From contig NZ_JAUSLG010000081.1 of assembly GCF_030646615.1 (NCBI RefSeq), forward strand, positions 1 through 41,101: a stretch of 41,101 nucleotides of DNA, in the 5' to 3' direction. Positions 30,236-40,192 of the stretch are shown here, one piece after another. Position 1 is the stretch's first letter; every line of letters starts with the position of its first letter. The notes under the pieces were generated by a model. The model ran no database searches, had not been told where the DNA came from, and saw only the letters and a list, made by a program, of their open reading frames with translations. The stretch is from Phenylobacterium sp. (GTDB lineage: Bacteria; Pseudomonadota; Alphaproteobacteria; Caulobacterales; Caulobacteraceae). The position numbers were made by a program, and so were the translations under genes.

Positions 30236-32488
30236 CTACAGCTTCCCCTTCCGGAACCGCTCCTGGGCCTCGGCGCGGGCTTCGGCCTTCACCCGCTTCA
30301 CCGCTGAGCGGTCCACCGTCTCGCCTTCGCCGGTGAGGGCTTCGTTGGCGAATTCCAGGTCCATCAGCTTCAGGCGCTTGATCTCGTCGCGCAGGCGGGC
30401 GGCGGTCTCAAATTCCAGGTCGGCGGCGGCCTGGCGCATCTTGCCTTCCAGGTCGCGCAGGGTGGCCTTGAAGTTGTCGCCCATGAAGGGCTTGGCCTCC
30501 TCGGCCAGCTCCGTGCGAACCAGGGGACGGTCCTTTTCATAGGCGCTGGCGAGGATCTCCTTGATCTGGCTCTTCACGCTCTCGGGCGTGATGCCATGGG
30601 CGGTGTTGTATTCCTCCTGCCGCTCGCGCCGGCGCTGGGTCTCGGCCATGGCGCGTTCCATGGAGCCGGTGATGCGGTCGGCATAGAGGATGACCCGGCC
30701 GTCGATGTTCCGCGCCGCCCGGCCGATGGTCTGGATCAGGGAGGTTTCAGAGCGCAGGAAGCCCTCCTTGTCGGCGTCCAGGATGGCCACCAGGCCCACC
30801 TCCGGGATGTCCAGACCCTCGCGCAGCAGGTTGATGCCCACAAGCACGTCGAAGACGCCCAGGCGCAGGTCGCGGATGATCTCGATACGCTCGATGGTGT
30901 CGATGTCGGAGTGCATGTAGCGGACCTTCAGGCCCTGCTCGTGCATGTACTCCGTCAGGTCCTCGGCCATCTTCTTGGTCAGGACCGTGATCAGGCCGCG
31001 ATAGCCCTGGGCGATGGTCTGGCGGACCTCGTCGATGACGTCATCCACCTGGGAGAAGCCGTCCTTGGAGACTGGGCGGACCTCGACCGGCGGGTCGATC
31101 AGGCCGGTGGGGCGGATCACCTGCTCGACGAAGACCCCGCCGGTGCGCTCCATCTCCCACGACCCCGGCGTGGCCGAGACATGGACGGTGTCGGGCCGCA
31201 TGGCGTCCCACTCCTCGAACTTGAGCGGGCGGTTGTCGAGGCAGGAGGGCAGGCGGAAGCCGTACTCGGCCAGGGTGAACTTGCGCCGATAGTCCCCGCG
31301 GTACATGCCGCCGATCTGCGGCACGGCCTGGTGGCTCTCGTCCACGAACAGCAGCGCGTTCTCGGGAATGTATTCGAAGAAGGTCGGCGGCGGCTCGCCC
31401 GGCCGGCGGCCCGACAGATAGCGGCTATAGTTCTCGATCCCGGCGCAGGAGCCGGTGGCCTGGATCATCTCGATGTCGAAGGTGGTGCGCTGCTCCAGAC
31501 GCTGGGCCTCCAGCAGCTTGCCATTGGCCACCATCCATTCCAGCCGCTCCTTGAGCTCGGCCTTGATCTGCACCACGGCCTGGTTGAGCGTCGGCCGGGG
31601 CGTGACGTGGTGGCTGTTGGCGTAGATCTTGATCCCGTCCAGGTCGGCGATCTTCTTGCCGGTCAGCGGATCGAACTCGACGATGGTCTCCACTTCGTCG
31701 CCGAACAGGCTGACCCGCCAGGCGCGATCCTCGTAGTGGGCCGGAAAGATCTCGATGGTGTCGCCCCGGCGGCGGAAGGTCCCGCGCTCGAAGGCCTGAT
31801 CGTTGCGCTTGTACTGCAGGGCCACGAGGTCAGCCATCAGCTGCTTCTCGTCGATCCGCTCCCCCGGCGCGAGGGTGAAGGTCATGGCCGTATAGGTCTC
31901 CACCGACCCGATGCCGTAGATGCAGGAGACCGAGGCCACGACGATGACGTCGTCCCGCTCCAGGATCGCCCGGGTGGCCGAGTGGCGCATCCGGTCGATC
32001 TGCTCGTTGATGGAGCTGTCCTTCTCGATGTAGGTGTCCGTCCGCGGGACGTAGGCCTCCGGCTGGTAATAGTCGTAGTAGGAGACGAAGAACTCGACCG
32101 CGTTGTCCGGGAAGAAGGCTTTGAACTCGGAATAGAGCTGGGCGGCCAGGGTCTTGTTGGGGGCCAGGATCAGGGCCGGACGCTGGGTCTCGGCGATGAC
32201 CTGGGCCATCGTATAGGTCTTGCCCGAACCGGTGACGCCGAGCAGCACCTGATCATGCTCGCGCCCCTCAAGACCCGCCACCAGCTCCTTGATCGCCTGC
32301 GGCTGGTCGCCGGCGGGCTTGTAGTCCGAGACCAGATTGAAGCGCTTGCCGCCCTCCGACTTGGCCGGCCGCGCCGGGCGGTGGGGCTTCCACAGCATCG
32401 GCATGGCGGTTTCGTCATAGTCGAACGCCCCCGACATGTCGGCGACGCCCTGAACGGACGGGGGAGGAGCGGTCTTTGAACGCGGCAT
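30236..32488 (-). CDS. uvrB: UvrABC nucleotide-excision repair subunit B
   Basis: 750 residues. The damage-verifying helicase-like subunit of nucleotide excision repair, loaded on DNA by UvrA and partner of UvrC. Seen are Walker A GVTGSGKT (84-91), the UvrB beta-hairpin segment [20 protein letters not shown], the DESH box in [17 protein letters not shown], helicase motifs SATPGSWE and QTIGRAARN, and a C-terminal UVR motif ([23 protein letters not shown]) that binds UvrC. About 48 extra residues precede the conserved [16 protein letters not shown]; this extension and the weak ribosome site leave the start uncertain (ATG at 32437 is an alternative). I looked for the alphaproteobacterial LexA box GTTC-N7-GTTC upstream and saw none. 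Confidence 0.97.
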   Translation of the reverse strand: MPRSKTAPPPSVQGVADMSGAFDYDETAMPMLWKPHRPARPAKSEGGKRFNLVSDYKPAGDQPQAIKELVAGLEGREHDQVLLGVTGSGKTYTMAQVIAETQRPALILAPNKTLAAQLYSEFKAFFPDNAVEFFVSYYDYYQPEAYVPRTDTYIEKDSSINEQIDRMRHSATRAILERDDVIVVASVSCIYGIGSVETYTAMTFTLAPGERIDEKQLMADLVALQYKRNDQAFERGTFRRRGDTIEIFPAHYEDRAWRVSLFGDEVETIVEFDPLTGKKIADLDGIKIYANSHHVTPRPTLNQAVVQIKAELKERLEWMVANGKLLEAQRLEQRTTFDIEMIQATGSCAGIENYSRYLSGRRPGEPPPTFFEYIPENALLFVDESHQAVPQIGGMYRGDYRRKFTLAEYGFRLPSCLDNRPLKFEEWDAMRPDTVHVSATPGSWEMERTGGVFVEQVIRPTGLIDPPVEVRPVSKDGFSQVDDVIDEVRQTIAQGYRGLITVLTKKMAEDLTEYMHEQGLKVRYMHSDIDTIERIEIIRDLRLGVFDVLVGINLLREGLDIPEVGLVAILDADKEGFLRSETSLIQTIGRAARNIDGRVILYADRITGSMERAMAETQRRRERQEEYNTAHGITPESVKSQIKEILASAYEKDRPLVRTELAEEAKPFMGDNFKATLRDLEGKMRQAAADLEFETAARLRDEIKRLKLMDLEFANEALTGEGETVDRSAVKRVKAEARAEAQERFRKGKL

Positions 32489-32566
32489 GTCGCAGAAGGT
32501 AGGCGTGCGAGGGGCTGGGCGCCAGCGTGGCTGCTGACACCGTGGCGCCAGCAGTCCGCGCAGCCT

Positions 32567-32644
32567 CTAGAAGAGGCCCCCGCCGCTATAGGCCACGGCG
32601 CAGGCGGCGGCGAGCACACCGAGCGAGAAAAAGAGGTGGCGCAT
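32567..32644 (-). CDS. Possible 25-residue membrane peptide
   Basis: ATG at 32644 opens a 25-codon frame: MRHLFFSLGVLAAACAVAYS followed by GGGLF and a TAG stop. It is a basic start, one hydrophobic helix and a Gly-rich end, with GGGGACAAGG upstream as a modest ribosome site. It lies between uvrB and a glycine-zipper lipoprotein on the same strand. It could be a single-span small protein or chance. Confidence 0.4.
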   Translation of the reverse strand: MRHLFFSLGVLAAACAVAYSGGGLF

Positions 32645-32750
32645 CGCCTTGTCCCCGAAGTTCCTGTTGAGGACTCCAGGCGATAGGGCGATGCGTCGGC
32701 TCCGGCATGATCCAGACGGACTAGGCCGGGAGACCTTCTGGGGGCTGCGC

Positions 32751-32930
32751 CTAGTTGTCGACGCCCTTGCTGACCGCGGTGCCGACCGCCGCGCCTGCTG
32801 CGGCGCCCACAGGGCCGCCGACCACGGCCCCGGCCACGGCGCCGGTCGCCGCCCGCTGCTCCACATTGTGGCCACAGCCAGCCAGTAGAAGGCCCGCCGA
32901 AACGAGGCAAACGCCAAGGACCTTACTCAT
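32751..32930 (-). CDS. Small glycine-zipper lipoprotein
   Basis: 59 residues. The N-terminus MSKVLGVCLVSAGLLLAGC carries a lipobox with Cys19. The mature part is dominated by a glycine-zipper helix (ATGAVAGAVVGGPVGAAAGA and on, Gly or Ala every fourth residue), as in small outer-membrane-associated lipoproteins of the Rick_17kDa_Anti/OsmB type. It may insert in or stabilise the envelope. The start ATG at 32930 is favoured by GGAGAG seven bases upstream; the upstream ATG at 32987 would bury the signal peptide. Divergent from the SleB-type hydrolase gene across 274 bases. Confidence 0.8.
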   Translation of the reverse strand: MSKVLGVCLVSAGLLLAGCGHNVEQRAATGAVAGAVVGGPVGAAAGAAVGTAVSKGVDN

Positions 32931-33204
32931 GTTGATCTCTCCGAGAGTTGTTCCCGACAAACGGTCGCCAACGGCCAAGGTTCCCACAGCATTGATTGAG
33001 TCTCGCTCGCATCAGCCATGGTGCGGCGCAATAACCGCTTGCGAATCCTTCACGGACCCGTCATAAGCCACGCCACTTTGTCGTAGACCCGTCCTGATCA
33101 GTGCGGACGGGCTTCGTTTCGAGACTTCGGTTTGCATGAGGCGACCGGCTCTCAAGCGATGATGTCGGAGGGCGTATCGCCCTCGCCGCACAGGACAGGA
33201 CGTT
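32931..33204. promoter_or_regulatory. Divergent intergenic region between lipoprotein and SleB genes
   Basis: 274 bases with no convincing gene; it must hold both promoters. A stem-loop CCCGTCC/GGACGGG (33088-33094 with 33105-33111, 10-base loop) is followed on plus by CTTCGTTTCG, resembling the end of a short RNA although no gene ends there. No strong promoter consensus stands out. Confidence 0.4.
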
Positions 33205-34383
33205 TTGCAGAATGATAAGAGGGTGCGCGCCGATTGGCGTGCCCTGACCGGAGCCGCCCTTCTGGGCTCGACGGTTGGAATTGCGCTCGGCGGCGCATAC
33301 ATGGCTGGCGGCATGGCCAGCGCGGCCACCGACCACGCCCGCGCCGCCCGCCTGGCGGCCGGCGCGGCGGACGGCTATTCGGAGCAGGCGCTCCAGGATG
33401 CCGCCGCGCGCATGGACCCCGGCGTGCTCCGCATCGCCCGGCGCCATGATCCCTTCACCGTGGCTGGAGCCGCAGAACGGGATCGTCAGAGCGCGATCCT
33501 GGTGGCCCGTCTGGAGCGCGGCGCCAGCGCCGCCTCCCAACCGCCGCTTCTTCGGGCCAGCCTCAACGTAACGCCTTATCCGGCCGCCCCGTTCCGCCTT
33601 GGTGGCGCTCTGGAGGCCTCCCGCGAAGTCGAGTGCCTGACCCAGGCGGTCTATTACGAGGCCCGCGGCGAGACCCCGGCCGGCCAGGCGGCCGTGGCCC
33701 AGGTGGTGATCAACCGGGCCCGCCATCCGGCCTTCCCCAAGACCGTCTGCGGCGTCGTCTTCCAGGGCGCCAATAGCCGGGTCTGCCAGTTCAGCTTCGC
33801 CTGCAACGGCGTGATGCGCCGCCCCGTGGAGCCCGCCGCCTGGCGCCGGGCCGAACGGGTGGCCAATCGCGCCCTCTCGGGCGATGTCATGGGGGACGTG
33901 GGCCTCGCGACCCATTTCCACACGACGGCTGTGGCCCCGGGCTGGGGACAGCGCCTGACCCGGGTGACCCAGGTCGGCCAGCACATCTTCTATCGCTTCG
34001 GCCGCAACCCGGCGGCGAGCCGGATGCTGGCCAGCGCCCACGAAATCACCCAGGAACAGGCCGAAGCGCCGGTCTATGCCCGCGTCGGCGAGGCCCCCCG
34101 GCACGCCGGGACCCAACAGGACCCGACCGACGACATCCGTCTGACCTCGGCCGTGCTGGTCCCCACGGGGGACAAGCCCATGGGGATGGGCGGGCCGGCG
34201 GAACCTCCCGTCGAGCCGGCTTCGGCGCCGGCGATGGGACGCAAGGACACTGGCAAGGTCGAGGCTCAGACCAAGGACGCCGACGCCAAGCCGTCGGCGT
34301 CCAAGGGCGAGACCAAGACGCCCCGGGACGCGACTTCGGCCGAGAAACCTGCCGACAAGACCAAGGCCGGCCAGTCCGCCTAA
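33205..34383 (+). CDS. SleB-family cell wall hydrolase with low-complexity tail
   Basis: 392 residues. A hydrophobic segment (ALTGAALLGSTVGIALGGAYMAGG, about 13-36) anchors or exports the protein. The SleB/Hydrolase_2 domain (roughly 141-252) starts EVECLTQAVYYEARGETPAGQ with the conserved catalytic-type Glu152 in YYEARGE, and continues with VVINRARHPAFPKTVCGVVFQG. This is a family of lytic transglycosylases or amidases acting on peptidoglycan. The last 110 residues are disordered, turning Lys/Ala/Asp/Pro-rich near the end (KDTGKVEAQTKDADAKPSA), perhaps for wall binding. The start is TTG at 33205 with AGGACAGGA five bases upstream; GTG at 33223 is a weaker option. Its TAA overlaps the TAG of the convergent AraC gene by sharing CTAA. 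Confidence 0.85.
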   Translation: MQNDKRVRADWRALTGAALLGSTVGIALGGAYMAGGMASAATDHARAARLAAGAADGYSEQALQDAAARMDPGVLRIARRHDPFTVAGAAERDRQSAILVARLERGASAASQPPLLRASLNVTPYPAAPFRLGGALEASREVECLTQAVYYEARGETPAGQAAVAQVVINRARHPAFPKTVCGVVFQGANSRVCQFSFACNGVMRRPVEPAAWRRAERVANRALSGDVMGDVGLATHFHTTAVAPGWGQRLTRVTQVGQHIFYRFGRNPAASRMLASAHEITQEQAEAPVYARVGEAPRHAGTQQDPTDDIRLTSAVLVPTGDKPMGMGGPAEPPVEPASAPAMGRKDTGKVEAQTKDADAKPSASKGETKTPRDATSAEKPADKTKAGQSA

Positions 34384-35345
34384 CGCCCTAAGGCGGCCGC
34401 CGTGCTTCGCGCGGCCCGCCGGAGGGCCTGGGGCGGTTGGCCGAAGGCCCGCAGGACCGCCCGGCGCATGCGCTCGGCGTCGCCGAAGCCGACGGCTGCG
34501 GCCACCTGCTCGACAGACTCGTCAGCGGTTTCCAGGCGCGACCGGGCGGCCTCCACCCGCAGGTGCTCCACGACCTTGGCGGGTGTCATGCCCATCTCCC
34601 GCACGAAGGCGCGGGCGAAGTTGCGTGGGCTCATGGCCGCCTGATCGGCCAGGCGCTCCACCCCCAGCGGTTCATTCAGGCGCGCCCGCGCCCAGTCGAG
34701 AAGATCGGCGAACCGGCCTGACGCCCCGCCCATGTCCACCAGCGCCGAGAACTGGGACTGGCCGCCGGGTCGCCGGCGGGGCACGACCAGTTGCTGCGCG
34801 GTGGCGCGGGCCACGGCTTCTCCCAGGTCCTCCGCGATCAGGGCCAGGGCGAGGTCGATGCCCGCTGTAATTCCCGCCGATGTCCAGATCGCGCCGTCCC
34901 GCACAAAGATGCGGTCGGGCTCAAGCCGCACGGCGGGAAACCGGCGGCGGAAGTCTGCGGTTCGGCTCCAATGGGTTGTGGCGGCCCGGCCGTCCAGCAA
35001 GCCCGCCTCCGCCAGGATATAGGCGCCAGAGCAGACGCTGGCGGCGCGCCGCGAGCGGGCGGCGGTCGCCCGCACCCAATCGATCAGCGGCGCTTCAAGC
35101 AGGGCCGGCCGGGTTCCCTCGCCGCCGGCCACGACAAGCGTGTCGAGATCGGCGTCGTCCAAGGCCTCGGCGTTCATCGTCGCGCCCGACGAACTCGCCA
35201 CCGCCCCGGCCCGGGCGGCGACCACCCGCAGCCGGTAGCTGCCCGGCGCATGCCGTTCGGCGATCTCGAAGGCCGCGATCGGCCCGGCCGCATCCAGAAG
35301 CTGGAAGTCGGGAAAGAGGAGAAAGTCGACCGGGCGCGGTGTCAT
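34380..35345 (-). CDS. GlxA-type AraC family regulator with DJ-1/PfpI domain
   Basis: 321 residues. The N-terminal domain (about 5-185) has the DJ-1/PfpI fold with the nucleophile-elbow-like ASVCSGAYILAEAGLL (Cys105); in regulators of this type it senses ligands rather than catalyses. The C-terminal AraC/XylS DNA-binding domain (about 215-321) has two helix-turn-helix units, LGVERLADQAAMSPRNFARAF and SVEQVAAAVGFGDAERMRRA. It is divergent from an isonitrile-hydratase-like enzyme over 83 bases, so it probably controls that gene. The start ATG at 35345 matches the family N-terminus, with a weak ribosome site; ATG at 35396 is an upstream alternative. GGCATGGTGCC near 35390-35400 is a small dyad that could be part of an operator. 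Confidence 0.88.
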   Translation of the reverse strand: MTPRPVDFLLFPDFQLLDAAGPIAAFEIAERHAPGSYRLRVVAARAGAVASSSGATMNAEALDDADLDTLVVAGGEGTRPALLEAPLIDWVRATAARSRRAASVCSGAYILAEAGLLDGRAATTHWSRTADFRRRFPAVRLEPDRIFVRDGAIWTSAGITAGIDLALALIAEDLGEAVARATAQQLVVPRRRPGGQSQFSALVDMGGASGRFADLLDWARARLNEPLGVERLADQAAMSPRNFARAFVREMGMTPAKVVEHLRVEAARSRLETADESVEQVAAAVGFGDAERMRRAVLRAFGQPPQALRRAARSTAAALGR

Positions 35346-35428
35346 GGCGGAATCCGAGGGATAAATGTCATTTCGGCCAGGATCAGGCGTTGGCATGGTG
35401 CCGCTGTCAACCACCTGCGAGGTCCGCC

Positions 35429-36121
35429 ATGTCCGCCCCCTGCCGCATCGTCTTCCCCCTCTATGCCGGGGTGACCCAGCTCGACTTCACCGCGCCCCAC
35501 CAGTTCTTCAATCGCATGCCGGGCGCCGAGACGATCGTCGCCTCGGTGGGCGCGGTCGATGTGGAGGCCGATGGCCTGGTCTTCGCCAAACTGGCGGATC
35601 TGGCGGCGATCGAAAGCTGCGACGTGCTCTGCGTGCCGGGCGGCTTCGGGACCACGGCGGCCATGCTGGACGAGGCTTACATGGCGGCGATCATGCGCCT
35701 GGGGGCCAGCGCCCGCTATGTGACCTCGGTCTGCACCGGCTCGCTGATCCTGGCGGCGGCCGGCCTGTTGAAGGGCCGCCGGGCCGCCTGTCACTGGGCC
35801 TGGCGCGACCTGCTGCCGCTGTTCGACGTAGAGGTCGACGAGTCCCGGGTCTGCCGGGACGGAAATGTCATCACCGGCGGCGGCGTGACCGCTGGCCTCG
35901 ACTTCGCCCTGGTGGCCGGCGCCGAGATTTTCGGGGAAGACGCCGCCCGGCGGGTCCAGCTGGGATTGGAATATGCGCCGGCGCCGCCGTTCGAAGGCGG
36001 TCGTCCGGAACTCGCGCCGCCCCACATCCTGGCGCAGGTCCAGACGGTGATGAACGCTGCGGTGGCCGACCGGCGTGCCGCCGCGATGGAGGCCGCCACC
36101 CGGCTCAGGGCGCGGGCCTGA
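35429..36121 (+). CDS. inhA: Isonitrile hydratase-like DJ-1/PfpI enzyme
   Basis: 230 residues. Very similar in length and wording to the Pseudomonas isonitrile hydratase InhA, which hydrates isonitriles to N-substituted formamides. Shared features are LDFTAPHQFF with Asp20 (catalytic Asp in InhA), DVLCVPGGFG, ARYVTSVCTGSLILAAAGLLKGRRA with nucleophile Cys102, VCRDGNVITGGGVTAGLDFAL, and RVQLGLEYAPAPPFEGG. It is cytoplasmic. The start ATG at 35429 has GAGG seven bases upstream. A divergent GlxA-type regulator with the same fold lies 83 bases away. The natural substrate in this organism is unknown. It converges on the glycosyltransferase with a three-base gap. Confidence 0.82.
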   Translation: MSAPCRIVFPLYAGVTQLDFTAPHQFFNRMPGAETIVASVGAVDVEADGLVFAKLADLAAIESCDVLCVPGGFGTTAAMLDEAYMAAIMRLGASARYVTSVCTGSLILAAAGLLKGRRAACHWAWRDLLPLFDVEVDESRVCRDGNVITGGGVTAGLDFALVAGAEIFGEDAARRVQLGLEYAPAPPFEGGRPELAPPHILAQVQTVMNAAVADRRAAAMEAATRLRARA

Positions 36122-36124
36122 GCC

Positions 36125-37786
36125 TTAGCGCCAGTCCAGGACGCCGATCTTGCACAGCCAGAGCAGGCCATAGGTGACGCGCGCCCGGCGATCAGGCGGG
36201 AAGGCGCCGACCAGATCGCTCAGCCGAATGTCGGGGCTCTCGGCGATCTGGGCGGCCAGCCGGGCCAGTTCCGGCCGCGGCGCCCGCCAGGCCTCGCCGA
36301 AGCTGTCGAGCTCCACCACGCTGGTCAGGGCGGGATCGTGGGCCAGATCGACGCCTGCCCGCACCGACAGGCGAAGATCGGGGCCGGCGACGGCGGTGGC
36401 GAAGCTGCGGTGGTCGGCGAAGGGGTCGCCGTGCAGGGGATTGAGGCGGGGATCAGACGCGGGGGCCGGTGCGGCCCGGCGGATCTCGGCCAGCTCATCG
36501 AACAGGGCGCGGTAGCCCAGGATGACCTGGCGCCAGTCGAAGGTCTCCCGTACCCGCTGACGGCCCGCAGCCCCCATGCGGGCCCGAAGCTCAGGCGAAC
36601 GGGCGAGCTCGGCCAGGGCGCGGGCGGCTGCGCCCACATCGACGGCGGTGTATTGCGCTGCCTGGCCCACATAGGCCTGGTAGGTGTCGATCCGCCCCAG
36701 ATGTCGACGCAGCAGGGCCTCGCTCGGCGGCCCGGCCCCGGGGATCAGGGTGGGGACGAGAAAGCCGTCCTGGCCATGGCGGATGGTGAAGCGATAGCCG
36801 TCCCAGTCGCTGGCCACGATCGGGAGGCCGGCCGCCATGGCCTCTACCGGCGCCAAGCCGAAGGTCTCCTGGATGTTGTCCACCAGGGACAGGAAGATGT
36901 CCGACGCCGCCCACATCTGGCCGAGCTGGTCGGCGTCATTGCCGTTGACCCAGTGGATGGTCGCGCTAGGGGCGTAGGCCCGGGCGGCGGCTTCGAAGTG
37001 GCCACGGTCGGCCTCTCGCGCAAACCAGCCCGCCAGGGCGAAGTGCAGCGGTCGCCCAGCCAGACGTCCCGCCTCCTCGACGGCGCGGAACATGGGCTGG
37101 GGCGCGGCCTTCTCGAAGAAGGACAGACGGCCCACCCAGAGCGCCAGTACGTCGTCTTCGGCCAGGCCCAGGCGCTCGCGGGTCTGGCGGCGGACGTCGG
37201 GACGGTCGGCCAGGGCTGTGATTTCGTCGAGCTCGACGCCAAGCGGCAGGACCGGGAGATGGGGCATGGGCCGGCGCGCACCGCCGAACCTGTCTCCCAG
37301 ATAGTCGGTCCAGCCCTCGAACATGGTCCTGATGGCGGCGTGCACTGAGGGCGAGGTGCAGATGATGGCGTCCCAGGGATGGACAGGCGCCAGGCTCGCC
37401 TGGGCGATCTCCTCGCGGGTCAGGGGCGGGGCGATGGTGTGGATCAGGCCGACCAGGCTATAGGCGCTGTCGTTCATGAGGCCTCGCCGGGCCCAGGCCA
37501 TTTCCGACAGATCAGCCTTGCCGCGGAACAGGGTCCCGGCCTGGCGCGCCCGGCCGAGGTCGAGCAGCGGCCCAGCCTCGATGGCGGTGGTCAGGGGGAC
37601 GGGGCCCGCCAGAGCGGCGGTTATGCTGGCGGCGTCGGTCCGCGCCGAGGTCAGCATGTGGAGGCGCTCATAGCCGCCGTGGCGGGCGAAGGCGCGATAG
37701 ATGGCGAGGTTGGCCACGTCGCGGCCAAAGGCGTTGGGACCGAGCCCAAGCCCGCCGAGGTGGTGGATCGCCAACTCGCCCGACAT
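36125..37786 (-). CDS. GT4-family glycosyltransferase
   Basis: 553 residues with two Rossmann-like halves (GT-B fold). The retaining GT4 signature E-x7-E is visible in ETFGLAPVEAMAAGLPIVAS, preceded by LWVGRLSFFEKAAPQPMF (nucleotide-sugar domain start) and SDIFLSLVDNIQETFG. The N-terminal LGGLGLGPNAFGRDVANLAIY replaces the usual Gly-rich acceptor loop. About 120 C-terminal residues (from SDPRLNPLHGDPFADHRSF) extend beyond a normal GT4 and may be an added domain. Donor and acceptor are unknown. The start at 37786 is tentative; ATG at 37798 is in frame. It lies 37 bases downstream of nadC on the same strand, so it may be read as the last gene of the nad operon. Confidence 0.82.
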   Translation of the reverse strand: MSGELAIHHLGGLGLGPNAFGRDVANLAIYRAFARHGGYERLHMLTSARTDAASITAALAGPVPLTTAIEAGPLLDLGRARQAGTLFRGKADLSEMAWARRGLMNDSAYSLVGLIHTIAPPLTREEIAQASLAPVHPWDAIICTSPSVHAAIRTMFEGWTDYLGDRFGGARRPMPHLPVLPLGVELDEITALADRPDVRRQTRERLGLAEDDVLALWVGRLSFFEKAAPQPMFRAVEEAGRLAGRPLHFALAGWFAREADRGHFEAAARAYAPSATIHWVNGNDADQLGQMWAASDIFLSLVDNIQETFGLAPVEAMAAGLPIVASDWDGYRFTIRHGQDGFLVPTLIPGAGPPSEALLRRHLGRIDTYQAYVGQAAQYTAVDVGAAARALAELARSPELRARMGAAGRQRVRETFDWRQVILGYRALFDELAEIRRAAPAPASDPRLNPLHGDPFADHRSFATAVAGPDLRLSVRAGVDLAHDPALTSVVELDSFGEAWRAPRPELARLAAQIAESPDIRLSDLVGAFPPDRRARVTYGLLWLCKIGVLDWR

Positions 37787-37823
37787 GTCTTTCACCATCG
37801 CGCCACACGGCGGTCGGCATTTA

Positions 37824-38665
<842 letters not shown>

Positions 38666-38669
<4 letters not shown>

Positions 38670-40192
38670 TCGGCGGCGATGCTGGTCGGCGAGGGGGGCT
38701 GGGCGCTGAGGGTCACGAAGGTGCGCTTGGGCTGCGCCGGCGCCTGCGGGGCGTCAGCGCGGAAATGGGCGCCCAGGCTCTCCGCCCGGGTCAGGGCGCA
38801 GGTCGCCGTCAGCCGAGCGGCTGTGAGGTCGGGGCAGGCGCCGTGGACCGCCTGCAGATCATCGATCAGGCTGATCAGCCGGCCAAGACCCGGGCCGTCG
38901 CGCACGACGCCAGCCTCGGCGCTCATGGCGATCCGCAGGCCTGCGAGCGCAGCGTCCGGAAGGATGGGGGCGGGCGCGCCGCGGACGATGCGGCTGCGGG
39001 TCTCGGCGGCCTCGCGGGCGGCGGCTCCGGCCCGGGTCCCGAACACGGCGGCCTCCAGCAGGGAGTTCGACGCCAGGCGGTTGGCGCCGTGCACGCCGGT
39101 GGAGGCGCACTCGCCGGCGGCATAGAGGCCTGGCAGGTTCGTCGCCCCGTGCTCATCGGTGACGATCCCGCCCATATGGTAGTGGCAGGCCGGCGCCACC
39201 GGGATCGGCTGCACCCGCGGATCGATTCCGCCGGACAGGCAGGCGGCGAACACCGCAGGGAAGGCTTCGGGGAAGTGGTCGCCGACGGCGGCGCGGGCGT
39301 CGAGGAAGGCGCCGCGGCCGGCCGCCCGCTCGGCATGGATGGCGCGGGCCACCACATCCCGCGGCGCCAGTTCGGCGGCGGGGTGATAGGCCGCCATAAA
39401 GGCCTCGCCGGCGCCGTTGATCAGCAGGGCGCCCTCGCCGCGCAGGGCCTCTGTGGCCAGCGGGGCGGGATCGCGACCGATATCGATGGCCGTGGGGTGG
39501 AACTGGACGAACTCCGGATCGCCGATCATGGCGCCGGCCGACGCCGCCAGGCCCAGGCCTTCGCCCCGCAGTTCCGGCGGCGTGGTGGTGACGGCGTAGA
39601 GGCCGCCGATGCCGCCCGTGGCGAGAATCACGGCCGGGGCGGCGATCTCGTGGATCTGGCCGGCCTGCTCGACGACGACGCCGCGGACATGCCCTTCGGC
39701 GTCCTGCAGCAGGCCGCGCAGGCGCGTGCCGGCGCGGACCTCGATATGGGGTTGGGCGAGGGTCGCTGCGGTGACGGCGGCCATGATGGCGCGGCCGGCC
39801 TGGTCGCCCTTGACCCGGGCGACCCGGGCGCGGCTGTGGGCGGCTTCCAGGCTGAGGGAAAAGGCGCCGGCCTCGTCCCGGTCGAAGGGGGCGCCCAGGG
39901 TCGCCAGGGTGCGCACGGCGGCGGCGCCTTCCCGGGCCAGCAGGGCGGCGCGTTCGGGATCCACCAGGCCCGCCCCGGCCGCCACGGTGTCGGCGGCGTG
40001 CAGCGCCCAGTCGTCCTCGTCCGACAGGGCCGCCGCCATGCCCCCCTGGGCCCAGGCCGAGGAGCAGCCGTGGTTCAGGGGCGCGCCGGTGAGGACCAGG
40101 GCCTTGCGGGGGGCGGCGGCCAGGGCCGCCGACAGTCCGGCCAGACCCGCACCGACGACGAGGACACCGTCGTGCTGGGTGCGATGGGCCAT
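38666..40192 (-). CDS. nadB: L-aspartate oxidase
   Basis: 508 residues. Flavoenzyme of the succinate dehydrogenase/fumarate reductase flavoprotein family that oxidises aspartate to iminoaspartate, the NadA substrate. Seen are the FAD Rossmann motif VLVVGAGLAGLSAALAA, HGCSSAWAQGGMAAAL, the active-site HPTAID segment in EFVQFHPTAID, CHYHMGGIVTDEHG, LYAAGECASTGVHGANRLASNSLLEAAVFG, and the C-terminal helical domain. The start ATG at 40192 shares its A with the nadA TGA stop (TGATG). The N-terminal tag AHRTQHDG is short, as usual. Confidence 0.96.

Noticed and set aside
26697..32479. Plus-strand frames of 906 and 627 codons opposite the autotransporter and uvrB
   Set aside because: Antisense shadows of well-supported genes, with no start signal or domain.
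32489..32566. Search for an SOS (LexA) box upstream of uvrB
   Set aside because: No GTTC-N7-GTTC or its complement is present in the short upstream region, so SOS control is not claimed.
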